Below, piece after piece: positions 16,685 through 25,200 of a stretch of 64,000 nt of DNA. The stretch is from positions 335,001 through 399,000 of the forward strand of contig NZ_CP029553.1 in assembly GCF_003173755.1 (NCBI RefSeq), read 5' to 3'. The translations under genes were made by a program, and so were the position numbers. The DNA comes from Methylobacterium terrae. Its GTDB lineage: Bacteria; Pseudomonadota; Alphaproteobacteria; Rhizobiales; Beijerinckiaceae. Position 1 is the first letter of the stretch. Every line of letters starts with the position of its first letter. The notes below the pieces were generated by a model that ran no database searches, was not told the DNA's origin, and saw only the letters and a list, made by a program, of their open reading frames with translations.

Positions 16685-16776
16685 CCTCGCGCCGCTCGGC
16701 GTCGCGGACGAAGATCGCGCCCCGGGGCGCGGGAGCGCCGGGGTCCGGTGCCGTCCCGACCCGGGAGGCCCGATCC

Positions 16777-16836
16777 GAGATGCTCTGCCCCGAGATGCTC
16801 TGCCCAGAGATGTCCGGCCCCGAGATGCTCTGCCCG
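16777..16836 (+). repeat. 15-bp minisatellite, four units
   Basis: The unit GAGATGCTCTGCCCC occurs four times in tandem, with changes in the second (final A) and third (GAGATGTCCGGCCCC) units and one base missing in the fourth. It lies between two genes of the CsbD cluster. An open frame through it (16681-16875) would encode EMLCP repeats, but that frame starts at a TTG inside the preceding gene's end and looks non-coding. Confidence 0.85.
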
Positions 16837-16879
16837 AGACACGCGGCCACAAGTTGCATGAACGACCCGGAGTAACGAC

Positions 16880-17794
16880 GTGACCCTCCAGACCCCCGTT
16901 TCCCCCCTGGCGACCGCGGCGCAAGCCGATACCCGCGCGGTCCTGCTCAACCAGGTCTCCTGGGGCGCCATCTTCGCCGGCGCCGTCACGGCGCTCGTGA
17001 CGCAGGTGATCCTCAACCTCGTCGGCGTCGGCGTCGGCCTCTCGTCGGTGGGCGTGAACGCCGCCGACAACCCGGCCGCCTCGACCGTGTCGACGGGGGC
17101 GGGCCTGTGGTTCGTGATCTCGGGCATCGTCGCCTCGCTGGTCGGCGGCGCCATCGCGGGCCGGCTCTCCGGCAAGCCGCTGCCGGGGGCGGCCGCCCTG
17201 CACGGCCTCGTCTCCTGGGCGGTGACGACCCTGGTGGTGATCTACCTGATCACCTCGGCGGCGAGCGGCCTCGTCGGCGGCACGCTCAGCACGGTCTCGA
17301 GCGCGCTCGGCGGGGCCGGCAACCTCGTCGGCGGCACGGTGCAGACCGCCGCCCAGGCCGCGGCCCCGTCGCTGTCGAAGGTCCAGAACCCGCTCGAGGG
17401 CATCGAGGACAAGGTGCGCCAGCAGGCCGCCGGCCAGGACCCGCAGGCCGCCCGCGACGCCGCGGTGGCGGCGGTGCGCGCCGTGCTGACCGGCGACGCC
17501 GCCCAGAAGGAGCAGGCCAAGACCCGCGCGGCCGACGCGCTCGCCAAGGCTCAGAACATCTCGCCCGACCAGGCCAAGGCGCAGATCGACGACTACCAGA
17601 AGCAGTACGACCAGGCGGTCGCCACCGCCAAGCAGAAGGCCGAGGCCGCGGCGGTCGCCGCCAAGTCGGCCGCGACGCAAGGAGCGTTCTACGCCGCAAT
17701 CGCGCTGCTGCTCGGCGCCGCCGCCGCCTTCTTCGGCGGCCGCCTCGGCGCCCCGAAGCTCGTCGGCGCCTACGACACCACCCGCCGCGTCTGA
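16880..17794 (+). CDS. Membrane protein with coiled cytoplasmic region
   Basis: A 304-residue inner-membrane protein. Transmembrane helices are predicted near residues 27-52 (WGAIFAGAVTALVTQVILNLVGVGVG), 75-92, 110-130 (LVSWAVTTLVVIYLITS) and 272-292 (AFYAAIALLLGAAAAFFGG). Between them, residues 150-265 form a long Ala/Gln/Lys-rich, probably coiled region (QAARDAAVAAVRAVLTGDAAQKEQAKTRAADALAKAQ). Related uncharacterised proteins occur in Rhizobiales. The GTG start has GGAG 8 bases upstream. It is co-directional with the CsbD-like genes and probably co-transcribed. Confidence 0.88.
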   Translation: MTLQTPVSPLATAAQADTRAVLLNQVSWGAIFAGAVTALVTQVILNLVGVGVGLSSVGVNAADNPAASTVSTGAGLWFVISGIVASLVGGAIAGRLSGKPLPGAAALHGLVSWAVTTLVVIYLITSAASGLVGGTLSTVSSALGGAGNLVGGTVQTAAQAAAPSLSKVQNPLEGIEDKVRQQAAGQDPQAARDAAVAAVRAVLTGDAAQKEQAKTRAADALAKAQNISPDQAKAQIDDYQKQYDQAVATAKQKAEAAAVAAKSAATQGAFYAAIALLLGAAAAFFGGRLGAPKLVGAYDTTRRV

Positions 17795-17803
17795 CCGCAT
17801 CCC

Positions 17804-17827
17804 GGCTCCCGCCCCGCGGCGGGAGCC
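17804..17827 (+). terminator. Hairpin after the membrane protein
   Basis: A perfect 10-bp stem, GGCTCCCGCC/GGCGGGAGCC with a CCGC loop, lies 10 bases past the stop. It lacks a U-tract and may instead be an mRNA-stabilising or processing hairpin within the cluster. Confidence 0.45.
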
Positions 17828-17860
17828 CCCCATCCCGACCCCGATTCAGGAGAGCGTTCG

Positions 17861-18064
17861 ATGAGCAGCACCACCGACAAGCTGAAGGGCCTGGCCAACG
17901 AGGCGCTCGGCAACGTCAAGCAGGGCGTCGGCAAGGTCACCGGCAACGACCAGCTCGTCGTCGAGGGCAAGGCCCAGGAGCTCAAGGGCGAGGCCCAGCG
18001 CACGGTCGGCGAGGCCAAGGACGGCCTGAAGGGCGTCGCCGACGCGATCACCGGCCGCAAGTAA
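17861..18064 (+). CDS. CsbD family protein
   Basis: A 67-residue canonical CsbD protein: TDKLKGLANEALGNVKQGVGKVTGNDQLVVEGKAQELKGEAQRTVGEAKD. The length matches the family (60-70 residues). It is strongly charged and predicted to be flexible and helical. In Bacillus, CsbD is part of the sigmaB stress regulon; in alphaproteobacteria family members are often EcfG-controlled. An AGGAGA ribosome-binding site precedes the ATG. Confidence 0.95.
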   Translation: MSSTTDKLKGLANEALGNVKQGVGKVTGNDQLVVEGKAQELKGEAQRTVGEAKDGLKGVADAITGRK

Positions 18065-18085
18065 GGGCCGCCGGGACGATCCATC

Positions 18086-18116
18086 CCGGTGCGGCGGGGC
18101 TCGCCCGCCGCACCGG
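18086..18116 (+). terminator. Terminator hairpin after csbD
   Basis: A perfect 13-bp stem, CCGGTGCGGCGGG/CCCGCCGCACCGG with a 5-base loop, starts 22 bases after the stop and is followed by TTTCCC. Confidence 0.6.
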
Positions 18117-18140
18117 TTTCCCGAGACTCAGGAGGACAGC

Positions 18141-18557
18141 ATGAACCGGGACCAGTTCCGTGGCGCGTCGCGTCACCTGAAGGGCCGCGTGCAGACCGCC
18201 CTCGGCGGCCTCACCGGCGACCCCGCGCGCCAGGTCCGCGGCGCCGCCAACCAGGCGGCCGGCGGGGCGCAATACGCCTACGGCAGCGCCCGGGACCGGG
18301 CCGAGGATCTCGTCGACGACGGCCGGCGCCTCGCCCACGAGGCGCGCGAGCGGGCCGAGGACTTCGCGCATCAGGCCCGTGGGCGGGCCGGCGCGCTGGT
18401 CGAGGACGGGCGCCACGCCGCCCGCGCGGTGCATCGCCGCGGCACGGCCTACGGCCAGCGCGCCGTGCGTTACGCCGAGGGGCACCGCACCAAAACCGTC
18501 GTCGGTCTCGCCGCCCTCGCCTTCGCGGCCGGCTGGCTCGTCCGCCGAGGGCGCTGA
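18141..18557 (+). CDS. CsbD/DUF883-like membrane-anchored protein
   Basis: A 138-residue protein built like the one at 16304. It has a CsbD-like start (FRGASRHLKGRVQTALGGLTGDPARQVRGAANQAAGG), a long charged amphipathic region (ARDRAEDLVDDGRRLAHEARERAEDFAHQARGRAG), and a single C-terminal membrane helix followed by arginines (TVVGLAALAFAAGWLVRRGR). It probably arose by duplication of the 16304 gene. A CAGGAGGA ribosome-binding site lies 7 bases before the ATG. Confidence 0.9.
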   Translation: MNRDQFRGASRHLKGRVQTALGGLTGDPARQVRGAANQAAGGAQYAYGSARDRAEDLVDDGRRLAHEARERAEDFAHQARGRAGALVEDGRHAARAVHRRGTAYGQRAVRYAEGHRTKTVVGLAALAFAAGWLVRRGR

Positions 18558-18592
18558 TCCCCGGCCACACCGCCCCCGAGAGGAGATACGCC

Positions 18593-18688
18593 GTGCTGCG
18601 CAAGATCTTCACCCTGTTCGTGCTGCCGAGGCTGATCGCCTACCTCAGCCGCCGCGGCTCCCGCCCCCGGCCCGGCCGGACCTACTGA
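18593..18688 (+). CDS. 31-residue small protein
   Basis: A GTG with GAGAGGAGA 7 bases upstream opens a 31-codon frame (MLRKIFTLFVLPRLIAYLSRR then SRPRPGRTY). It has one hydrophobic helix (IFTLFVLPRLIAYL) followed by a basic tail, like a small membrane peptide. The frame begins 36 bases after the previous stop and has good third-position G/C, so it is probably the last gene of the CsbD cluster. Confidence 0.6.
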   Translation: MLRKIFTLFVLPRLIAYLSRRGSRPRPGRTY

Positions 18689-19016
18689 CGGCGCTCCGCG
18701 AGCCGGGGCTTCTACCGGGCCGATGCACCGGCACCGGCCGCCCCGAGAAGGCGGCGGAGCGTCGCCTGTTCGGTTCCGATAGCAGTTCAAGCGCGGGACC
18801 CCTCTCCGGGCGAGCTCAGGCTCGCCCGGAGAGGGGGAAGTACGCTCTACCTTTGATCGATCGGGTCGAACCGGACTTGGACGACCGCCCCGTCGGCCGT
18901 CGCACGGCACCCCCGTACCCGCACCGGACGTTACGAAACCGTCATCCCCCGCTCAGCATCGGTTAAGCCGGTGCGGCGCGTGATGGCGGCCGGTGGCAGG
19001 GGGATGAGGGCGCGCC
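18689..19016 (+). other. Intergenic region between the CsbD cluster and the DUF1800 gene
   Basis: No protein-coding frame is convincing here. The region contains the long palindrome at 18799-18836. A single GTTACG near 18928 lacks the 10-bp-spaced second copy seen at the two-component locus. The promoter of the DUF1800 gene is presumably in the last 100 bases, but no clear -35/-10 pair could be chosen. Confidence 0.5.
18799..18836. repeat. REP-like palindrome (CCCTCTCC core)
   Basis: A perfect 17-bp inverted repeat with a TCAG loop begins CCCCTCTCCGGG and ends CCCGGAGAGGGG. The same CCCTCTCC...GGAGAGGG core recurs at 31650-31678 and 46350-46375, always between genes. No U-tract follows. It may act as a bidirectional terminator or be a dispersed repeat. 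Confidence 0.75.
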
Positions 19017-20396
19017 ATGGCGGTCGATCCGCGTCGAACGGCGCTCGCCCTCGGGCGGTTCGGGCTCGGCGCCCGTCCCGGCGACCTCGCGCGGGGGGAG
19101 CCGGTGGAGGACATCCTTCGCCGCGAGGTGCTGGCGGGCACCGTCCCCCTGCCGAGCGGCCCCGACCTCGCCGCCACGCCGACGCTGCTCTCCGCGCTCC
19201 AGGCCGAGGAGCAGGCGCGCAAGCTCGCCCGGGAGGGCGCCTCGGACGCGCCGATCCCGGAGGGGCCACCGCCGCCGCCGCTGCCGGAGCGCACCTATCG
19301 GGCCGAGGTGGCGGCGCGCCTCGCGCTCGCGCAGGCCGCGTCCACCGGCTTCGTCGAGCGCCTGGTCTGGTTCTGGGCCAACCACTTCACGGTCTCGGTG
19401 GCGCGGGGGCCGCGGCTGCGGGTCAGCGCCGGCGCCTTCGAGCGCGAGGCCGTCCGCCCGCACGTTCTGGGCCGCTTCCGCGACATGCTGCTCGCCGCCG
19501 CCACCCATCCGGCGATGCTGATCTACCTCGACAACGTCGCGTCGGTCGGCCCGAACTCGCCGGCGGGCCTGCGCAAGGGCAAGGGACCCGACCGGGGCCT
19601 CAACGAGAATCTCGGCCGCGAACTCCTCGAGCTGCACACCCTGGGGGCCGACGGGGGCTACACCCAGGCCGACGTGACGGCGCTCGCCCGCATCCTCACC
19701 GGCTGGTCGCTGCAGCGCGACGGCAACGCCGAGGGCCTGCCGGGCTCGACCACCTTCCGCCGCGGCGCCCACGAGCCCGGCGCCGTGACGCTGATGGGCC
19801 GCACCTACCTCGACGTCGGGCCCGGGCAGCTGCGCATGGCGCTCGACGACCTGGCGGCCCATCCGGCGACCGCCCGCCACATCGCCCTGCGCTTCGCCCG
19901 CCACTTCGTCGCCGACGACCCGCCCCCCGCCCTGGTGGCGCGCCTGGGCCGGACCTTCATCGACCAGGACGGCGACCTCTCCCGCCTGGCGCTGACGCTG
20001 CTCGAATCCCCGGAGGCCTGGGACCCGGTGCAGCGCAAGGTGCGCTCGCCGCAGGAATTCCTGGTCGCGGCCCTGCGCGGGCTGGCGCTCGCCCCCGATC
20101 CCAGGACGGCGATGGCGGGGCTCGCGAGCCTCGGCCAGCCGTTCTGGGCGGCTCCGGCGCCGAACGGCTACCCGGACGAGGCCGGGGCCTGGGCCTCGCC
20201 GGAGGGGTTGCACGCCAGGCTCGACCTCGCCGCCCGGGCGGGCCAGCTCGCCGCCGGCACCGATCCGACGGCTCTCGCCGACGCGGTGCTCGGGCCGCTC
20301 GCGAGCGACGAGACCCGCACTGCCCTGCGCCGGGCGGAGAGCCGGGCGCAGGGGATCGCCCTCGTCCTGATGGCGCCGGAATTCCAGCGTCGGTGA
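19017..20396 (+). CDS. DUF1800 domain-containing protein
   Basis: A 459-residue protein of the DUF1800 family. Recognisable segments are ALGRFGLGARPGDLARG at the start, FVERLVWFWANHFTVSV, NENLGRELLELHTLGADGGYTQADVTALARILTGWS, and ALRFARHFVADDPPPALVARL. No signal peptide is evident. DUF1800 genes are almost always followed by a DUF1501 gene, as here (20 bases apart). The biochemical role is unknown; some pairs have been linked to secreted or surface polysaccharide functions, but nothing in this sequence proves it. Confidence 0.93.
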   Translation: MAVDPRRTALALGRFGLGARPGDLARGEPVEDILRREVLAGTVPLPSGPDLAATPTLLSALQAEEQARKLAREGASDAPIPEGPPPPPLPERTYRAEVAARLALAQAASTGFVERLVWFWANHFTVSVARGPRLRVSAGAFEREAVRPHVLGRFRDMLLAAATHPAMLIYLDNVASVGPNSPAGLRKGKGPDRGLNENLGRELLELHTLGADGGYTQADVTALARILTGWSLQRDGNAEGLPGSTTFRRGAHEPGAVTLMGRTYLDVGPGQLRMALDDLAAHPATARHIALRFARHFVADDPPPALVARLGRTFIDQDGDLSRLALTLLESPEAWDPVQRKVRSPQEFLVAALRGLALAPDPRTAMAGLASLGQPFWAAPAPNGYPDEAGAWASPEGLHARLDLAARAGQLAAGTDPTALADAVLGPLASDETRTALRRAESRAQGIALVLMAPEFQRR

Positions 20397-20416
20397 GACC
20401 CCGTGAGGTAGGATCC

Positions 20417-21619
20417 ATGGCCGACCACTGCGACTCCCATCCGAGCCGCCGGGCGATCCTCGGCACCGCCGGCGCGCTCTTCGCCTGGGGCGCCATTCCC
20501 CGCACCGCCACCGCGGCGCCCGGCGCCCGCGACGCCCGCCTCGTCGTGGTGATCCTGCGCGGCGCCCTCGACGGGCTCTCGGCGGTGGCGCCGCTCGGCG
20601 ACCCGGCCTACGCGGACCTGCGGCCCGGCATCGCGCTGGCCCGCGACGGGTCCGGAGCGGCCCTCCCCCTCGACGGCTTCTTCGCCCTGCATCCGTCGCT
20701 CCCGACCTTCGCCCGGCTCTACGCCGCCCGCCAGGCCCTCGTCGTTCACGCCGCCGCCACGGGCTACCGCGAGCGCTCCCACTTCGACGGGCAGGACGTG
20801 CTCGAGAGCGGCCAGCCCGGCCCCGGCCACACCGCCAGCGGCTGGCTCAACCGCCTCGTCGCCGCCCTGCCGGCCGGAGAGGGCATCCCGCCCCGCACGG
20901 CCCTCGGGGTCGGGGTCGTGCCGCCCCTGATCCTGCGCGGGCCGGCCCCCGTCCTCGGCTGGGCGCCGCCGCGCCTGCCGCGGGCGAGCGACGAGCTCGG
21001 CCGGCGGGTGCTCGGCCTCTACGAGGCCCGCGATCCGATGCTCGCCGCCGCGCTCGCCCGCGGCCTCGACGTCGATGCCCTGGCGGGGGGCGGGCCGAAG
21101 GGCTCGGGCGGCCTGCGCGGCCTCGCCGAGGGCGCGGCCCGGCTGATCGCGGCCGATGACGGCCCGCGCATCGCCGCGCTCGCCCTCGACGGCTTCGACA
21201 CCCACGCCAACGAGGGCGGCGCCACCGGCCGCCTCGCCGGGCTGCTCGGCGGGCTCGACGGCGTCTTCGCGGCCTTCGCCGAGATCCTGGCGCCGCGCTG
21301 GTCCGACACCGCGATCCTGGTCGTCACCGAGTTCGGCCGCACCGCCCGGGTCAACGGCACCACCGGCACCGACCACGGCACCGGCACGGTGGCCTTCCTC
21401 CTCGGCGGCGCCGTGCGCGGCGGCCGGGTCCTCGCCGACTGGCCGGGCCTCGGCCCCGCGCAGCTGCGCGAGGGCCGCGACCTCGCCCCCACCACCGACG
21501 TGCGGGCGGTCGCCAAGGGGCTCGCGAGGGACCTGTTCGGCCTGTCGCCGGCGGTGCTCGCCGGCCGCGTCTTCCCGGGCAGCGAGGGGGTGCGGCCGAT
21601 GGGTGGTCTGGTGGCGTAG
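20417..21619 (+). CDS. DUF1501 domain-containing Tat-exported protein
   Basis: A 400-residue protein. The N-terminus (SHPSRRAILGTAGALFAWGAIPRTATAAP) has a twin-arginine-type signal (SRRAILG). The body belongs to the DUF1501/sulfatase-like fold: LVVVILRGALDGLSAVAPLGDPAYADLRPGIAL, GYRERSHFDGQDVLESG, LALDGFDTHANEG, and LVVTEFGRTARVNGTTGTDHGTGTVAFLLG. The conserved Asp/His residues in FDTHAN and GTDHG are probable metal ligands. It forms an operon with the preceding DUF1800 gene, suggesting a two-component periplasmic system of unknown substrate. Confidence 0.93.
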   Translation: MADHCDSHPSRRAILGTAGALFAWGAIPRTATAAPGARDARLVVVILRGALDGLSAVAPLGDPAYADLRPGIALARDGSGAALPLDGFFALHPSLPTFARLYAARQALVVHAAATGYRERSHFDGQDVLESGQPGPGHTASGWLNRLVAALPAGEGIPPRTALGVGVVPPLILRGPAPVLGWAPPRLPRASDELGRRVLGLYEARDPMLAAALARGLDVDALAGGGPKGSGGLRGLAEGAARLIAADDGPRIAALALDGFDTHANEGGATGRLAGLLGGLDGVFAAFAEILAPRWSDTAILVVTEFGRTARVNGTTGTDHGTGTVAFLLGGAVRGGRVLADWPGLGPAQLREGRDLAPTTDVRAVAKGLARDLFGLSPAVLAGRVFPGSEGVRPMGGLVA

Positions 21620-21795
21620 GCGCCGCCGCCCGTCCTCATGCGCGCCGTCCGGGACGAGGCCGGGCGGACTCCCCCCGGTACGCCCCCGCCTCTTTCCTGT
21701 GCATGCGACAGCCTTCCTGTGCATGCGACAGCCTTGGCCCGGACCCGCCGCAGCCCCGGAGCGTTTCCCGCAGCAGACAACGGGAGCGGGAGCCG

Positions 21796-24700
21796 ATGGC
21801 GAAGCGCAAGGCGAGGCAGCGCGCGACGGTGGGACCTGAGGAGGGCGTGGCGCCGCTGGTGCCGCCCGGCGCCCTCGCGGTGGCCCTGCTCGGCCTGCGC
21901 GAGCGGAGCCGGCCCCTCTTCCACGTCGCCCGCGACACCCGCCGGCTGGAGGAGCTCGCGGCGATCCTGCGCGGGCTGGCGCCCGGCCTCGGCGTCGCGA
22001 TCTACCCGGAATGGGACTGCCTGCCCTTCGACCGCGCCTCGCCCTCCCGCGGGACGATGGGGGCGCGGGCCGGCGTGCTGCGCTGGCTCACCGATGCCGA
22101 CCACCTGCCCGACATCGTGCTCACCACCGCGCCGGCCCTGATCCAGCGCGTGCCGCCGCCTGAGACCTGGGCCGACGCCCGGGTCGAGATCGCGGCCGGC
22201 GACGCCCTCGATCCCGGCCGCCTGACGGCGGAGCTGCAGCGCCTCGGCTACATCCTCGACGACCGGGTCGACGAGCCGGGCGAGGTCGCGGTGCGCGGCC
22301 GCACCATCGACGTCTTCCCGGCCGCCGCCCCCCGGCCGTGCCGGATCGAGCACGAAGGAGGCCGGGTCACCGCGATCCGCAGCTACGATCCGGTCTCGCA
22401 GCGCTCCCTCGACGAGGTCGAGACGCTGGTGGTCGATCCGGCGACCGAGGTCATCCTCGCTCCCGATTCGCCGTTGCGCCTGCGGCCCTTCACCGGCCAG
22501 GAGCACGGGCTGCCCACCCTCTACGGCAAGCTCGCCACGGTGCTCGACTACGTGCCGCAGGCCCGCCTGGTGGTCGAGGCCGGGGCCGAGGCCCGCGCCG
22601 ACGCCTTCTTCGAGCAGATCGCCGAGGGGCAGACGAGCGAGGTGGGACAGCGCGGCAAGGCGGCGCCGCTCTACCTCTCCGCCGCCGAGTGGACGAAGAC
22701 CCGCGAGGCCCGCGAGGTGGCGCAGGCGAGCGACGCGCAGGCCGACGCGCTCGCGGTGCCGGCCTTCGTGCGCGAGCGTCGGCCGGGCCCGGCCTTCTCG
22801 GCCTACCTGCGCGAGCGCCTGAAGGCCGGCGAGCGGGTGGTGCTCGCCGGCGACGCCACCGCCCTCAAGCGCCTGTCTCGCCAGGCCGCGCGGGCGGCGG
22901 AGCGGGGCGTGCGCCCCGTCGCCGACTGGTTCGAGGCCGCCGCCGCCGCGCCCGGCGAGATCGTGGCGCTCGCCGCCCCCCTCGATGCCGGCTTCCGGGT
23001 GCCCGACCTCGCCGCCACGGTGATCGCCGCGCCCGACGTCCATGGCGGCACCTCGGTGAAGGCGAGCGCCGGCCAGCCGGTGATCCTGCCGATGGGCGAG
23101 GTCGACCTCCGGGTCGGCGACGTCGCGGTCGACCGCGACCACGGCCTGTGCGTGTTCGAGGGGCTGGAGCGCATCGGCACCGGCGACGGCGGCGGCACCG
23201 AGGCCCTGCGCCTGCGTTTCGCCGGCGACGCGACCCTGATGGTGCCGGTGGCCCAGGCCGACCGGATCTGGCGCTACGGCTCCGAGGAGGAGGCCGTCGC
23301 CCTCGACAAGCTCGAGGGCGGGACCTGGGCGAAGCGGCGCCTGACCACCGAGGCCGGGCTGGCGCGGGCCGCCCGGGCGATGCTGGCCGCCGCCGAGGAG
23401 CGCCGCGAGGCGAAGGCGCCCGCCCTGGTGCCGCCGGAGCGCGAGATGGAGCGCTTCGGCGCCGGCTTCGGCTTTCCCCTCACCCCCGACCAGGCGAAGG
23501 CCGTCGACGGGGCGCTGGCCGACCTCGCCGGCGAGCGGCCGATGGACCGGCTGGTCTGCGGCGATGTCGGCTTCGGCAAGACCGAGGTGGCGCTCCGCGC
23601 CGCCGCCGCGGCGCTGCTCGCCGGAAAGCAGGTGGCGGTGGTGGCGCCGACCACCGTGCTGGTGCGCCAGCACCTGCGCACCTTCGAGCGGCGCTTCTCC
23701 CGCTTCGGCATCGGGGTGGCGCAGCTCTCGCGCCTCGAAGGCGCGGCGGAGGCCAAGCGCGTGCGCCGGGGCCTCGCCGACGGCTCGATCCGCCTCGTCG
23801 TCGGCACCCACGCGCTCGCCGGGCGCGGCGTCGCCTTCGCCGATCTCGGCCTCGTGGTGATCGACGAGGAGCAGCGCTTCGGCGCCGCCCTGAAGGAGCG
23901 CCTGCGGAGCATGGCCGGCGACGCCCACGTGCTGACGCTGACCGCAACGCCGATCCCCCGCACGCTGCAATCGGCGCTCGTCGGCCTCAAGTCGCTCAGC
24001 GTCATCGCGACGCCGCCGGCGGTGCGCCAGCCGATCCGCACCCTCCTGACGCCGCTGCACGACGACACGCTGCGGGCCGCGCTGATGCGCGAGAAGGGCC
24101 GCGGCGGGCAGAGCTTCGTCGTCTGCCCGCGCATCGAGGAGATCGGCCCGATGGCCGAGCGCCTTCGGCAGCTCGTGCCGGAACTCGCGACCGTCGTCGC
24201 CCACGGCGAGATGAAGCCGGCCGAACTCGACGAGATCATGGTGCGCTTCGCCGACGGCGAGGGCGACGTGCTGCTCGCCACCTCGATCATCGAGAGCGGG
24301 CTCGACGTGCCGCGGGCCAACACGATGCTGGTCCACGACGCCGAGCGCTTCGGCCTCGCCCAGCTGCACCAGCTCCGCGGCCGGGTCGGGCGCGGCCAGC
24401 GCCGCGGCGTGACCTACCTGCTGACCCGGCCCGACCGCGCGCTGCCCCCGGCGGCCGAGAAGCGCCTGCGGACGCTCGAAGCCCTCGACCGCCTCGGCGC
24501 GGGCTTCGCCATCAGCGCCCGCGACCTCGACCTGCGCGGCGCCGGCGACCTCGTCGGCGAGAACCAGGCCGGCCACGTCAAGCTGATCGGGCTGGGCCTC
24601 TACCAGCACCTGCTGCAGCTCGCGCTGCGCGCCGCCAAGGGCGAGCCGGCGGAGGATTGGGCGCCGGAGATCAATCTCGGCCTCGCCGGCGACGTGCCGG

Positions 24701-25089
24701 AGGATTACGTGCCCGAGCCCGAGGTGCGCTTGAGCCTCTACACCCGGCTCCTGCGCCTCGGCGCGGCCGAGGAGGTCGAGGCCCTGCGCGGCGAGGTCGA
24801 GGACCGCTTCGGGCCGCCGCCCGCCGGCGTACGCGCGCTGTTCGCGCTGGCCCATCTGCGGGTCGCGTGCCTGACCCTCGGCATCGCCCGCCTCACCGGC
24901 GGCCCGCAGGGCCTGGCGATCGACTTCCGGCCCGGCTGCGCGCCCGCGGCGATGCCGCTCTCCGACGAGGTGACTGCCCGCGACGGGCGGCTGATCCTGC
25001 GCCGCCCCTGCGACGATCCGGACCGGCGGGCCGAGGCGGCGGCGGAGTTCCTGCACAGGGTCCAGGAGGCCCGCGACCACCAGGGCTGA
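21796..25089 (+). CDS. Mfd-like DNA translocase (probable paralogue of transcription-repair coupling factor)
   Basis: A 1097-residue protein. The N-terminal UvrB-like module has YPEWDCLPFDRASPS. The translocase has Walker A GDVGFGKTE, DEEQRFG, TATPIPRTL and LRGRVGRG, followed by the TRG region (RDLDLRGAGDLVGENQ) and a C-terminal domain. Canonical alphaproteobacterial Mfd is about 1150-1200 residues, with an RNA-polymerase-interaction domain starting DLVVHxDHGIGRF. Here that site reads DVAVDRDHGLCVFEGLERI, and the helicase box is DEEQRFGAALKERL rather than DEEQHFGVKHKERL. This suggests a second, diverged copy. The start is the ATG at 21796, after GGGAGCGGGAG. A true mfd elsewhere would confirm paralogy. 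Confidence 0.88.
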   Translation: MAKRKARQRATVGPEEGVAPLVPPGALAVALLGLRERSRPLFHVARDTRRLEELAAILRGLAPGLGVAIYPEWDCLPFDRASPSRGTMGARAGVLRWLTDADHLPDIVLTTAPALIQRVPPPETWADARVEIAAGDALDPGRLTAELQRLGYILDDRVDEPGEVAVRGRTIDVFPAAAPRPCRIEHEGGRVTAIRSYDPVSQRSLDEVETLVVDPATEVILAPDSPLRLRPFTGQEHGLPTLYGKLATVLDYVPQARLVVEAGAEARADAFFEQIAEGQTSEVGQRGKAAPLYLSAAEWTKTREAREVAQASDAQADALAVPAFVRERRPGPAFSAYLRERLKAGERVVLAGDATALKRLSRQAARAAERGVRPVADWFEAAAAAPGEIVALAAPLDAGFRVPDLAATVIAAPDVHGGTSVKASAGQPVILPMGEVDLRVGDVAVDRDHGLCVFEGLERIGTGDGGGTEALRLRFAGDATLMVPVAQADRIWRYGSEEEAVALDKLEGGTWAKRRLTTEAGLARAARAMLAAAEERREAKAPALVPPEREMERFGAGFGFPLTPDQAKAVDGALADLAGERPMDRLVCGDVGFGKTEVALRAAAAALLAGKQVAVVAPTTVLVRQHLRTFERRFSRFGIGVAQLSRLEGAAEAKRVRRGLADGSIRLVVGTHALAGRGVAFADLGLVVIDEEQRFGAALKERLRSMAGDAHVLTLTATPIPRTLQSALVGLKSLSVIATPPAVRQPIRTLLTPLHDDTLRAALMREKGRGGQSFVVCPRIEEIGPMAERLRQLVPELATVVAHGEMKPAELDEIMVRFADGEGDVLLATSIIESGLDVPRANTMLVHDAERFGLAQLHQLRGRVGRGQRRGVTYLLTRPDRALPPAAEKRLRTLEALDRLGAGFAISARDLDLRGAGDLVGENQAGHVKLIGLGLYQHLLQLALRAAKGEPAEDWAPEINLGLAGDVPEDYVPEPEVRLSLYTRLLRLGAAEEVEALRGEVEDRFGPPPAGVRALFALAHLRVACLTLGIARLTGGPQGLAIDFRPGCAPAAMPLSDEVTARDGRLILRRPCDDPDRRAEAAAEFLHRVQEARDHQG

Positions 25090-25130
25090 GTGACGACACG
25101 TTCCGGTCCGCAGGTTTCATCCCCGCGGCC

Positions 25131-25155
25131 GGAACGATCGCCCACGGTCAAGGTT
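25131..25155 (+). promoter_or_regulatory. Candidate EcfG promoter (GGAAC-N16-GGTT)
   Basis: GGAAC (25131-25135) and GGTT (25152-25155) are 16 bases apart. The -10 differs from CGTT at its first base. The implied start near 25162 lies 39 bases before the ATG of the DUF2252 gene and would exclude the longer GTG start at 25090. Confidence 0.4.
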
Positions 25156-25200
25156 GAATCCCGGACCCCGGGAGCGAGGGGCCGCCCGCGAGCAGTGCCG

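Noticed and set aside
16681..16875. Small frame with EMLCP repeats
   Set aside because: It starts at a TTG overlapping the previous stop, has no ribosome-binding site, and the repeats are explained by the 15-bp minisatellite.
21019..25080. Open frame of 1353 codons on the minus strand
   Set aside because: It is antisense to the Mfd-like gene and the DUF1501 gene. Both plus-strand genes have clear family motifs, so this is a codon-bias shadow.
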